64,000 nt of DNA from contig JAUIAH010000008.1 of assembly GCA_030425385.1 (NCBI GenBank), positions 124,001 to 188,000 on the forward strand. The letters run 5' to 3'. The stretch is from Verrucomicrobiia bacterium (GTDB lineage Bacteria > Verrucomicrobiota > Verrucomicrobiia > Verrucomicrobiales > DEV007). Made by a program: the position numbers and the translations under genes. Under the pieces are notes generated by a model. That model was not told the origin of the DNA and ran no database searches. It saw only the letters and a list, made by a program, of their open reading frames with translations. The stretch's first letter is position 1. The number at the start of each line of letters is the position of its first letter. This document shows, one piece after another, positions 36,194 to 44,951 of the stretch.

Positions 36194-38678
36194 GATCCGA
36201 GAAGACGAGTTCTTCTCCTTTCAATTCAATCAGCTCTTTCACGCGCGCTCTTTCTTCCGCCGTCAGGGGCTTTGTGAAACCGGCAACCTTGGTGAGATTC
36301 TCAATGATCGTGTCCAAATCCTTGGCATCGGTAAGTCCTTTCTTTCCGCGTTCGAGCGACTCCTGATAGGCGCTCACGAGTTGCCTCGCCTGGCGGAGGG
36401 GGCGAGATGCCACGGCTCTCGGATCCTCACGGAGTGCTTGCACTTCCTCCGTCGGTGTGAATGACAGGGTTCCATCGCGAAAACTCAGGTGGGCCAAAGC
36501 CGCTTCTTTCTCCAAGGGGCTCAAGGGCAGATGAAACGGCGCCCCAATCGCCACCAAACCTGGCGCGATCACCAATCCATTCACGGCCGCCGCCACGTCC
36601 TTGATCCCACTCAAGTCAGCCCCTGCAGCAGTTGCTTCCGCATAGAGAGTCGCCAAACGCTCGGCATGATGATAGGCCTGCAGTGATAACTCAAAGGCGT
36701 CCATCTGCGAAGCGTTCTCGACGAACTCCAATTCATTGCCTTTCCAAGCAAGAAATTTCTCTAACACACGCCGCTCTTGCATCGAGTAGGCTCGCGCCTG
36801 AAACACGCGGTCCTTCCATTCAGGCTTATTCCCTTGCACTCCCTCGATCATCACCGCGATGGCTTCGGGTACGTTCTTGACGCTCGCCAAATCCGCACCG
36901 GCTTCTTTCGCCGTGTGATAGAGCGCCGCCAAATGCTGCGCTTCTTTCTTGAGCACATCGACGGAGGCTGAGCCTATTTCCGCGCCAACCGGATCGACCA
37001 TCATTTGCACCACACCCGCGATCAGATCCTTCTGCGCCGGAGGTAAGGTCCAGCGCACTTCGCTCGTGGTCCCGTCCACGGTCGTGACGATGCCTTCTAC
37101 CGCGGCCTGGAGGTCTCCATGCGAAAGCTCTGACAATTGCCCCAGCCCTGCCTGCATGGCACTTGGATAACTGCTAGCGTACGCTTCGGCACTAGCAGCT
37201 TCCTCATACTCGGCCATCACTTCCAAGGTCGCGTCCTTTCCGAAGGACAAGGAAGCGTATTTGTAAACGAGATCCGATCCTGGATCGGATAGGAAGAACG
37301 GCAAATTACCCCGTTCTAAGAGGCTGGTATTGAGGAAGCTCACCACCCGCCCATCGGTCCCTTTCAAACGATTCGCCAACGTGTCAGGCAAAGGGGTCTC
37401 ATCCAATTCCTTACCCTCAGGCAAGGCAGAGGCCTTGGCTATCACGACCAGATCTTCTTCAATCACCTGAGCCACAAACTCACCACGCAAAGTCTTAAAG
37501 GTAAGTCGCTTCGTCAATTCACCTGTCTGGTTGCTCGGCTCAAAGCGGATCGCCATGGAGAAATCCGTCGCGGTGGCACCGACGGCTACCAACTGCCGCA
37601 CCTGATCTAGTTCCATGTGCAAATACTGTTGCAACCACGCGCGCAGGCGCGGCACAGCGCCTAACTGATCTTCTTCGGCCAGGCGCTTCACGTCCACGGC
37701 CACAACGGCGGCCGGTCGCGTGATGGAGGCCAACCAACTCGCCATCCGTGCGCTGTCGCCACTCACCGATTGGCCGCGTCCCGTCGGCATCACCGGATCC
37801 GCCGCTTGCGAACCGAAACGCTCTAACAGTGCCGCCTTCATGTCCTCATTGCGCGAAACATAGAGCACCGCTCCAGCGAACAGCACGCCTAACAACGCCA
37901 CTGCAGCCCCCAGCATCGGGCGCCGTTTGCGCTCGGAGGCCTTCTTTCGCTGGGGGGTGCGTTTGGATGCGGCCTGCTTGCCACGAGCAGCGCGTTTGCC
38001 CGCTGCCCTCGCCTTGGGCGGTGCCTTGTCATCTGGCAAGGGTTTCAACGTTCCTAGATTCGGTGGCACCTCGTCCTCGGACGATGGTGCGGGAAATCCC
38101 CCTTTCGGCTCGGGGAGGGGTCCCGATTGCCCAGCCGCCTCGCGCAGGGCCGCCTTGGCAGACTCCGTGTTCAGCGGTGTCTGCGGAGTCAATTCAGGGC
38201 TCTCCGGCGGAGGCGAAAGCACTTGTTCGGCGCTAGAATTGGGCTCCACGGGAAGAGGTTCCGGAGTCGGCTCCATCGCCATGGGAGACGGCATCGCGGA
38301 CTCGGGCGGCACCGCCGATTCTACCCGCGCGGTTTCTGGCACTGCCGGAGACGGTGGCACCGTTTGCTCGGGCGGTGAAGGCATCGGGGCGGCCATCTCC
38401 GCGGGATCGAGCCCAAACTGCATCTCGATTTGTCCTAACTGGAGGATGTCTCCGGGCGCCAGAATCACCTGATTCACAGCCTGCCCATTCACCAAGGTCT
38501 CCCCTTGCGTATGATCCTCTAAGACAAAGCGCCCCTGATCCAAATGGATGGTGCAGTGCCGCTCGCGCACCCCCAGGCCAGCCTGCAACGGCACGTGGCT
38601 CACAGGAGCGGTTCCAATGAGGCATGGCGGGGCGGGCAACTCCAATGAGTGCCCACTTCTTGAAATCAACTTAGGCAT
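36180..38678 (-). CDS. FHA-domain protein with basic linker, one membrane helix and large extracytoplasmic domain
   Basis: 832 residues. Residues 1-90 form a forkhead-associated domain ('GLGVRERHCTIHLDQGRFVL', 'DHTQGETLVNGQAV', 'PGDILQLGQIEMQFG'), which binds phosphothreonine peptides. A Pro/Glu/Ser-rich region to about 220 leads to a strongly basic stretch (RAAGKRAARGKQAASKRTPQ) and a single helix at about 256-273 (LGAAVALLGVLFAGAVLYV). The remaining 550 residues are soluble, helical-repeat-like and unrecognised. This places the FHA domain in the cytoplasm and the rest outside, a plausible transducer between a Ser/Thr kinase and the envelope. An inverted repeat lies upstream. No kinase gene is in the window. 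Confidence 0.75.
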   Translation of the reverse strand: MPKLISRSGHSLELPAPPCLIGTAPVSHVPLQAGLGVRERHCTIHLDQGRFVLEDHTQGETLVNGQAVNQVILAPGDILQLGQIEMQFGLDPAEMAAPMPSPPEQTVPPSPAVPETARVESAVPPESAMPSPMAMEPTPEPLPVEPNSSAEQVLSPPPESPELTPQTPLNTESAKAALREAAGQSGPLPEPKGGFPAPSSEDEVPPNLGTLKPLPDDKAPPKARAAGKRAARGKQAASKRTPQRKKASERKRRPMLGAAVALLGVLFAGAVLYVSRNEDMKAALLERFGSQAADPVMPTGRGQSVSGDSARMASWLASITRPAAVVAVDVKRLAEEDQLGAVPRLRAWLQQYLHMELDQVRQLVAVGATATDFSMAIRFEPSNQTGELTKRLTFKTLRGEFVAQVIEEDLVVIAKASALPEGKELDETPLPDTLANRLKGTDGRVVSFLNTSLLERGNLPFFLSDPGSDLVYKYASLSFGKDATLEVMAEYEEAASAEAYASSYPSAMQAGLGQLSELSHGDLQAAVEGIVTTVDGTTSEVRWTLPPAQKDLIAGVVQMMVDPVGAEIGSASVDVLKKEAQHLAALYHTAKEAGADLASVKNVPEAIAVMIEGVQGNKPEWKDRVFQARAYSMQERRVLEKFLAWKGNELEFVENASQMDAFELSLQAYHHAERLATLYAEATAAGADLSGIKDVAAAVNGLVIAPGLVAIGAPFHLPLSPLEKEAALAHLSFRDGTLSFTPTEEVQALREDPRAVASRPLRQARQLVSAYQESLERGKKGLTDAKDLDTIIENLTKVAGFTKPLTAEERARVKELIELKGEELVFSDLNFE

Positions 38679-38689
38679 CGACTACTCTG

Positions 38690-38721
38690 ATTTCCGTATA
38701 ATTTCTATAAATTACGGAAAT
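38690..38721. promoter_or_regulatory. AT-rich inverted repeat upstream of the FHA gene
   Basis: Arms ATTTCCGTA (38690-38698) and TACGGAAAT (38713-38721) are exact reverse complements around a 14-bp AT-rich spacer. It lies 12-43 bp upstream of the FHA start codon in the 83-bp gap before the next gene, so it is well placed as an operator or promoter element. It could also serve as a leader hairpin. Confidence 0.5.
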
Positions 38722-38761
38722 TTCAAGCAGCCTTTCTTGATATATCTAGAAAACTGGAATT

Positions 38762-41700
38762 TTACGGATTCTCAGTCACGATCACCCGAACAAAGCCCCT
38801 TGCAGGCGAAAGGTTTGCCCAGCCATCCACGTTCTCATAGGTGACTTTGACGCTACCATCCCCCATGACAGTCTCTGTGGGCACTCCCGGGACGGGTAAC
38901 CACGCTCCGGGCGAGGGCGCATATTGCACTTCGTAGGTCACCCCCTGAATGGCCACCGGCTTATAATACGACAGGTTCATCCCACCACCGGAATTCTCCT
39001 CAAAGATCAGCCCCTGATTCTCCGAAGTGGCGTCAGCCGCCACGGGGGCTCCCGTCTCAGGATGCATCCAGAGGGCAAACTCCAGAAGATTGCTGAGCCC
39101 ATCCAGATCCATGTCATCCTCAGGTGCGTTGAACCCTCGGCCAGGATGATCCGCCCTAAAGCGGGCATACGTGCCCACAGGTGCCAGCGGATCTCCTGAA
39201 AACAAGTCAGCCTTCTCGGGCGTGTAGCCTCCCAGGACATCCACCGGGACGACGCTGATTGTAGGATCCGGCTGTGGCGTCCGCACCGGGTCAAATTCCC
39301 CAATGCCCGTGATGTCCGATTGATAGTCGTAAGGCAAGGTTGTGGTCATCATGGCATCATCCGCGTCGATGGCCCCAGTCGCATCCACCTGAGGATTCAC
39401 CGTGTACACCGTTTGGGTGGAATCATGCGTGGCGGTCAGTTCAAAGATCAAATTCCGATAATCGTAGGTGATGTCACTCAGATTCTCCCCAGGCAACTCA
39501 TTCGAAACACCCATTGCAAATAGCTGAGGTGATCGCCCATACATGTGATTGGGAAAGGTCTGCATCAAATTGGGATGGGCAAAACACCCGACAATTTCGT
39601 GCTTCGTCTCTCCGCTCGGTAAAAATACTTCGAGTTGCGGGCGGAAACGCTGGTTGGTACTTGGATTCCTCCACTTGGCAAATGAAGTGATTCTAAGACC
39701 TATTCCAAAAGCATTGTTGGCCATTTCAGCTGGCAATGTCACAGGTCGATGAATACACCAATAGGTTGTCCCTAATATTTGTTGCGGCCCATTAAATCGC
39801 GATCCGTCGAAAGGTCTGAAGGGCACATAGGCACTTGGCTGGAGGGGATTGGAGATGGCCAATTCCATCTCGGTTTCACGAATTGCATTGCTGTCTTTCG
39901 CATGAAAGACGCCAATCACATCCACGGTGTCTCCAGGTGCCACCACAGATTTATTAAAGAAGAAGGCGACAGGCACCACTCGAGATCGGAAATCTTCTGG
40001 AAGCGTCTCTGGCCCGCTAATCAGCGTCAAGCTGTCGAGCGACACCTCGTCATCGAATTCGGCGATCGTGTAGTTGGCTTTATCCTTAAAGCCAAGCGGA
40101 AACTCCATCGTCCGCTCCATCAGCAATTGTTCCATCATGTCGAAAGGGGTGTCATCGGTGGTGGGATACCGATCATCCAAGGGATCTCCAGGGTCCTCAT
40201 TCTGATTCTCCTCGCCAATATACGCTGTGAGGCGATAGATTTCGGGATCATCCATGAGAAGACTCTTCGTCATCGGGGGGTATCCAGGAGCCGTGACACG
40301 AATATCGGAATCGGGATAGATATTGACGGCAAAGTGGCCATTGGCATCCACCTGCACCGGACTCCCACCATTCAGCGAGTTCCCATAACGAATGATCTCT
40401 ACTTCCGCGTCGTCAATGGGTGTTCCCGTTTCAAAGTCATAAACCCGCCCCTTCACCGTGGAGACGAAGGGCTCTTTCTTTAGTGGGCGCACTTCATTGT
40501 GGAAATAGATCGGACTGGTGACCGCATACTGCCATTTCTGGTGCACTCCAAACATGCGCACCATGTAGTAAGATTCCTCATCCTCGTTAATGGTGAATTC
40601 TGTCTCAAAGTGCTTCGCATTCGGCTTCCAGCTCATGATGGGCTCGGAATTACGGAGCAACTGCACTTCTGCCACGATCACCGGACCCGGATTCGCATTG
40701 GCGTTCCGATCCCAATCATCGTAGGTCAACATCCACATATCGAAGTGATAGTCCGCTTGAATCCGAACCGTCCGCTCACTGCCATCGGGAACAAGGGTGT
40801 CTCCTGATATATGGTCATCAATCGAGAATTGGAGAATGGGGCCATTGGTCGCAAATGTCCGCCCATGCCGGATCGCCTCGGCGAGGTTGGTCCCATTGAC
40901 TTCGCGGTTGCCCAAGAAGACACACGAGAAGAAGAATCCTGCACCCTGCTCGTCCCAATAAAACTTGTCCACCGAGTAGTCGGAATCCGCCATCACGGGA
41001 AGGTGGTGGCCGCGCTTCAACAGCGTGTGGTATGCGGCATCACTATGGCGATTGAAGGGCTCATTATGAACCGAACTAAAGGCGTCAAAACTGGGACCAA
41101 GAAAGGAATCAAAGACAAGCTCTTTATTATAGTTGAACCCGTTGTAGAGATCTTGTTGAGGAAACATTCTCGTTGGGTGCACGGGTATCACGATCCCTCC
41201 CTGAGCCTGCGCGAGGGCATGCGACTGATAATAGGGCGGACGCTCAAAGATACTAAAGGGATCCGTATTGATGATACCGGCATGCCCGAAGACGGATTTG
41301 GGTTTCTCCCCACCATACCACGCCTTAAAATCTTCATCCCACTCATTCTGAAGTTGAGCCTCCATCCAAGGGTAAGGCATGGCATCGTCCCCATCCGTTC
41401 CAGGATATTCTTCATTGTAATAGATCCAGTCGAAGCCACTTCCTTTGGCAATGCGCGCCGCCATCTCCGAAGTAGGCATACGATCCCGTTCTCCATGCAC
41501 ATAGTGCGCGTGAAATTCTCCCGCATACCAGCCCATATCATTGAGCCGCATCAAGGGTGATAAATCGATTTCCACCAAATGACTGCCACCCTCGATCACG
41601 TTCACCACCACCGTCTCCGGAAAGTAACCGATGCCGTGCGCCACCGTGATATAGATATTTCCGGCAGGAACCGAAGCCGTGTATTGCGTGCCCGCCTTGA

Positions 41701-42217
41701 TCTCGAGCACCTTCCCAATGAGATCCGCACGGAGCACCGCGTCCGTCGAGATGGCTTCATCACTTGGCGGACTGCCATTTAATGAATCCTTGAGTGCGGT
41801 TAGCGCCTCGCCCGGCATGAGATCGACCTCGACCATATCAATGATGCGAACGCCAGCGTGGTCAAAGATCCTCAAGACCAATTCGCCGCCATCCAAACCC
41901 ACGGCAATCAAACGCGCCCCTGATTCAGGGAGACCTGCCGGACGCATGACCAAATCATAGGTAGAGAAATTCTCTCCGCCCACAAACATGCCATAGTGAT
42001 ACATACCGGGGGGCCACGAACGCTGTCCCTTGTAGAAATTGTCTCCACCCACGAAATTGGTGGCCGGATCGTAGGGATCCTCACCATCTAGCATTTGCAC
42101 GCGAGCAGGCAAATCCTTGCCCGTTTCAGCATCGTAGACGCGGAGGTGGATGAGCCCATCCGCTAGGATGGTGCTCGACCAACACACAAGAGGAAGGAGG
42201 GTCAGAAGGAAGCGCAT
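38762..42217 (-). CDS. Large secreted CehA/McbA-type metallohydrolase-like protein
   Basis: 1,151 residues with signal peptide MRFLLTLLPLVCWSSTILA. A metallohydrolase core near residues 225-420 shows 'MGWYAGEFHAHYVHGERDR' (HxH metal motif), 'GFDWIYYNEEYPGTDGDD' and 'GHHLPVMADSDYSVDKF', matching the PHP-like CehA/McbA family, which includes carbamate/ester hydrolases. A carboxypeptidase-regulatory-like beta domain follows ('VKGRVYDFETGTPIDDAEVE', about 590-670), then more beta domains. Near 1060 a calcium-binding, type-3-like 'EDDMDLDGLSNLLEFAL' precedes the C-terminal beta domain. The substrate is unknown; export and the calcium loop suggest a surface enzyme. It is isolated, with 83 bp to the FHA gene and 168 bp to the next gene. 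Confidence 0.75.
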   Translation of the reverse strand: MRFLLTLLPLVCWSSTILADGLIHLRVYDAETGKDLPARVQMLDGEDPYDPATNFVGGDNFYKGQRSWPPGMYHYGMFVGGENFSTYDLVMRPAGLPESGARLIAVGLDGGELVLRIFDHAGVRIIDMVEVDLMPGEALTALKDSLNGSPPSDEAISTDAVLRADLIGKVLEIKAGTQYTASVPAGNIYITVAHGIGYFPETVVVNVIEGGSHLVEIDLSPLMRLNDMGWYAGEFHAHYVHGERDRMPTSEMAARIAKGSGFDWIYYNEEYPGTDGDDAMPYPWMEAQLQNEWDEDFKAWYGGEKPKSVFGHAGIINTDPFSIFERPPYYQSHALAQAQGGIVIPVHPTRMFPQQDLYNGFNYNKELVFDSFLGPSFDAFSSVHNEPFNRHSDAAYHTLLKRGHHLPVMADSDYSVDKFYWDEQGAGFFFSCVFLGNREVNGTNLAEAIRHGRTFATNGPILQFSIDDHISGDTLVPDGSERTVRIQADYHFDMWMLTYDDWDRNANANPGPVIVAEVQLLRNSEPIMSWKPNAKHFETEFTINEDEESYYMVRMFGVHQKWQYAVTSPIYFHNEVRPLKKEPFVSTVKGRVYDFETGTPIDDAEVEIIRYGNSLNGGSPVQVDANGHFAVNIYPDSDIRVTAPGYPPMTKSLLMDDPEIYRLTAYIGEENQNEDPGDPLDDRYPTTDDTPFDMMEQLLMERTMEFPLGFKDKANYTIAEFDDEVSLDSLTLISGPETLPEDFRSRVVPVAFFFNKSVVAPGDTVDVIGVFHAKDSNAIRETEMELAISNPLQPSAYVPFRPFDGSRFNGPQQILGTTYWCIHRPVTLPAEMANNAFGIGLRITSFAKWRNPSTNQRFRPQLEVFLPSGETKHEIVGCFAHPNLMQTFPNHMYGRSPQLFAMGVSNELPGENLSDITYDYRNLIFELTATHDSTQTVYTVNPQVDATGAIDADDAMMTTTLPYDYQSDITGIGEFDPVRTPQPDPTISVVPVDVLGGYTPEKADLFSGDPLAPVGTYARFRADHPGRGFNAPEDDMDLDGLSNLLEFALWMHPETGAPVAADATSENQGLIFEENSGGGMNLSYYKPVAIQGVTYEVQYAPSPGAWLPVPGVPTETVMGDGSVKVTYENVDGWANLSPARGFVRVIVTENP

Positions 42218-42385
42218 CAGAATTGAGGGGGTTGATTATCAAGCGATGGGGAATCGAGGACCTACGATTAAGCCACTCGACGCACAGTTTCTACCATAGA
42301 TCCGGCAAGGAATCTTCCAAAGGATGCCCACGCTCCCAATAAATTCCTGGTTTTAATAGCCACCAGAAATTCTGAGACCAGACCG

Positions 42386-43615
42386 CTAAGATTTCGTCAG
42401 CGCTCGGAGGACTGTGGCATTGGCGGCCGACCACTCGGGATCCGCCGCGTGCCGCTGCTGGAGCGCCGGATCTGCCGTGCGCGTGCGCCCCTGAACCCCT
42501 TGGCTCCGGCCAATCGGCACTCCTTGAAAGCTGAGTTGAGGATCGGAGAACCAAAGAATACGCGGGCCCCAGGAGGCTTCTTGCGCCATGATCGTCGATA
42601 GCCGCACACCAGTGGGCGAGCGGAATCGCCAGGCGTGCGCTTCCCCTTCCCATTGCCCGACGTCATCAGCCGCGTGCCCCGCCCCCATGAAATGCCCCCA
42701 ATGATGGATCATCCCGTGCTTGGGAGCGCCCATGTCGGCGAGCCGACACGCCAGCAAGACTTCCGTGGATGCCGGCACTCTTCGGTTTCCCGTAACCCAG
42801 ACGCCCATGGTTCCCTCTTGCCGCGAGCGCCATTGTTCCAACTCCTCCAGGCCAGCAGCTTCCACAGTGGCGACGAGACGCATGCTCATCTCCACCTCAC
42901 TGTTCTTCAGTGCCAGATTGAGCCCATCCACCGAGGCGAGGATCATCGCCTCAATCCCAGCCACGCCACCGGCACTCGTGCGCGCAGCCGCATCATAGCC
43001 AACCACCAAGGGAACAACTGGTCCGCTAATTGGCACCCGGTCGTTGCGATTGGAAACGATTCCACAATCGAGCCGCTGGTCGCTCGGATCCGCTTCACGA
43101 ATGGTCACCCGCCCGGGCCCTGCCGAACGGAGTTGGAAGTGGCGATTCTCATCCAGAAAGAAGATGGAACCCGCCACCGCACCGTCGTGCACGACAAGGA
43201 TGGCGCCACTGTGACGTCGGCCTGGTTCGCGCGCTAGGAGGGTATGTGTCTTTGGACCCCGCTCCCACACATGATCGATGGCCAAGGTCACGTCCTTGCT
43301 TTCCGTAAGCGGAATCGCCAGGTACTGCGCACCGGAACGGAGGTAGGAATCCCACTGGGCGAGATCGAAGCCAAGTTCGTCACCACCTATGCGCCAGAAA
43401 AGTTGGCGCTCGAACCCTTTTCCCGGAATGGTCTTACGCCCCTCCGCAGACACTTGCTCGAACGTGAGCAGCGCCGATTTCCCGCGCGTCAATCGACCGT
43501 CCCTCAAGTTCTCACGCATGCCGTAGAAGACGAGTCCTCCCACCCCGGCCAAGAGCACCAGGAGATAGAGATCCTTTGCCCGCCGCTGCTTTCGTTTCGG
43601 TGCCGCCAGCGCCAT
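42386..43615 (-). CDS. Reprolysin-like metalloprotease homologue with altered active-site motif
   Basis: 409 residues from ATG 43615, which follows the sulfatase stop by 7 bp. A membrane anchor lies near 15-32 (YLLVLLAGVGGLVFYGM). The segment 'VVPLVVGYDAAARTSAGGVAGIE' to 'LVATVEAAGLEEL' matches the entry region of secreted reprolysin-like (M12B-type) metalloproteases, and 'AHAWRFRSPTGVRLSTIMAQ' with 'ILWFSDPQLSFQGVPIG' matches their met-turn and closing region. At the catalytic site (304-314) the expected HExGHxxGxxH reads HHWGHFMGAGH: the three metal-binding His remain but the catalytic Glu is His. It is therefore predicted to bind zinc without normal peptidase activity. It is probably co-transcribed with the sulfatase. 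Confidence 0.6.
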   Translation of the reverse strand: MALAAPKRKQRRAKDLYLLVLLAGVGGLVFYGMRENLRDGRLTRGKSALLTFEQVSAEGRKTIPGKGFERQLFWRIGGDELGFDLAQWDSYLRSGAQYLAIPLTESKDVTLAIDHVWERGPKTHTLLAREPGRRHSGAILVVHDGAVAGSIFFLDENRHFQLRSAGPGRVTIREADPSDQRLDCGIVSNRNDRVPISGPVVPLVVGYDAAARTSAGGVAGIEAMILASVDGLNLALKNSEVEMSMRLVATVEAAGLEELEQWRSRQEGTMGVWVTGNRRVPASTEVLLACRLADMGAPKHGMIHHWGHFMGAGHAADDVGQWEGEAHAWRFRSPTGVRLSTIMAQEASWGPRILWFSDPQLSFQGVPIGRSQGVQGRTRTADPALQQRHAADPEWSAANATVLRALTKS

Positions 43616-43622
43616 GTCTTTG

Positions 43623-44909
43623 TTAGGAATCTGCCCCACCCAAGTGCGCTGGTCGGGCATCTGCGTAGCGATCCAGCGCTGCCTGCAACATGGTTCGAGT
43701 CCTCCGCTGCTCCTCGTCCAAAGACGCTTCTGCTAGAGGCTGTTTCTCTAACACATCCTTCTCGATGTCGAAGAAGCGGCCATCGCGATAGAGCTTGTAG
43801 CGCTGATTCCGAGTGAAGACTTTCGCGTCTGCGTTCTTTCCGCTGCGGGCATACCACATGTAGATCCACTCGCGATGGCGCTCATCGCTCCCCTTCAATG
43901 TAGGAAGCAGGCTATGCCCATCGAGTCCTTTGGGGATGGGAAGGTCACTCGCGTCGCACAGGGTGGGAAAGAAATCACTGAGGTCCAGGATCTCGTGAGA
44001 CACGCCCCCTTTCGGAATCGTCCCCGGCCACGTCGCGATGCAAGGCACCCGGTTTCCCCCGTCATGCATGGCTCCCTTGGCCCCCGCCACTTCGCGCCCG
44101 TCTAACATCGACACCACCGGTTTATCCGTCCCGTTGTCGCCGAGAAAGATCACCAAGGTATTCTCACGCAATCCCAAAGCATCTAGTTTCCCCAGCATCT
44201 TGCCTACGATCTTGTCCATGTAGGTCACCATGTCGCCGAAGTAGGTGGCGTCCCCCTTGTAGGTCTTGGATCCTGGGCTCTCAGGATCCCAATCAGCCGA
44301 ATCCGGCGTGGGTTCGAATGGGCAATGGGTGAGAATCATCGGATAGTAGATCAGAAACGGCTCCTCACGTTTCCGCTCCATGAAGTCACAGGCGTAGTCA
44401 CTCACGACATCGGGCAAATATTCGCCATTCTGATAGTTCACCTGTTTCCCGTTGATCTCCAACCCGCCATTAGGGTATCGGCTAGGGCGTCGATTCAGTT
44501 GCCAGAGCGCGTATTCATCAAAGCCGAAGCCTGTGGGCCCCTCGTAGTCGCCCAACAACTGCCATTTCCCCACCACACACGTCGCATACCCGGCATCCTG
44601 CAAATGATTGGCAAATGTCCGCTCTGTGGGATCGAGCAGGCCAAACTTCACGTAATTCCGCACGTTTGCCTTCCCCGTCATCAGCTTCACCCGAGAAGGC
44701 GTGCACAACGGCTGTGCATAACAGTGGGTGAAGCGCATGCCTTCCGCGGCCATGCGATCCAAATGGGGCGTCTGGTAGGAGGTGCCGCCATTGGCCCGCA
44801 CGCATTCATACCCCAAGTCATCAGCCATGAAGACCACGATGTTAGGACGCGCCGAGACGGGTAGCACCCCGAGGATGCTCACGGCCAGAAAGAAGAACCA
44901 CGCTTTCAC
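43623..44909 (-). CDS. Formylglycine-dependent sulfatase
   Basis: About 428 residues from GTG 44909, which gives the signal peptide MKAWFFFLAVSILGVLPVSA; a TTG at 44927 is also open. 'RPNIVVFMADDLGYE' carries the metal-binding Asp pair and the Cys-type sulfatase signature is CTPSR (Cys69), the site of formylglycine formation. 'GKWQLLG', 'FLGDNGTDKPV' and 'AKGAMHDGGNRVPCIATWPG' complete the S1-type layout. It should remove sulfate esters, probably from polysaccharides, after export. The reprolysin-like gene follows immediately, suggesting joint expression. The substrate cannot be given from sequence. Confidence 0.93.
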   Translation of the reverse strand: MKAWFFFLAVSILGVLPVSARPNIVVFMADDLGYECVRANGGTSYQTPHLDRMAAEGMRFTHCYAQPLCTPSRVKLMTGKANVRNYVKFGLLDPTERTFANHLQDAGYATCVVGKWQLLGDYEGPTGFGFDEYALWQLNRRPSRYPNGGLEINGKQVNYQNGEYLPDVVSDYACDFMERKREEPFLIYYPMILTHCPFEPTPDSADWDPESPGSKTYKGDATYFGDMVTYMDKIVGKMLGKLDALGLRENTLVIFLGDNGTDKPVVSMLDGREVAGAKGAMHDGGNRVPCIATWPGTIPKGGVSHEILDLSDFFPTLCDASDLPIPKGLDGHSLLPTLKGSDERHREWIYMWYARSGKNADAKVFTRNQRYKLYRDGRFFDIEKDVLEKQPLAEASLDEEQRRTRTMLQAALDRYADARPAHLGGADS

Positions 44910-44951
44910 AAGGTCATCATGGCACAAAGACAGACCGCTGCCAATGCTCGC

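Noticed and set aside
39779..40483. 234-residue plus-strand frame
   Set aside because: Antisense shadow of the CehA/McbA-like gene; His-rich composition arises from the reverse reading of Asp/Met codons.
40811..41560. 249-residue plus-strand frame
   Set aside because: Antisense to the same large secreted protein; no homology and no start signal.
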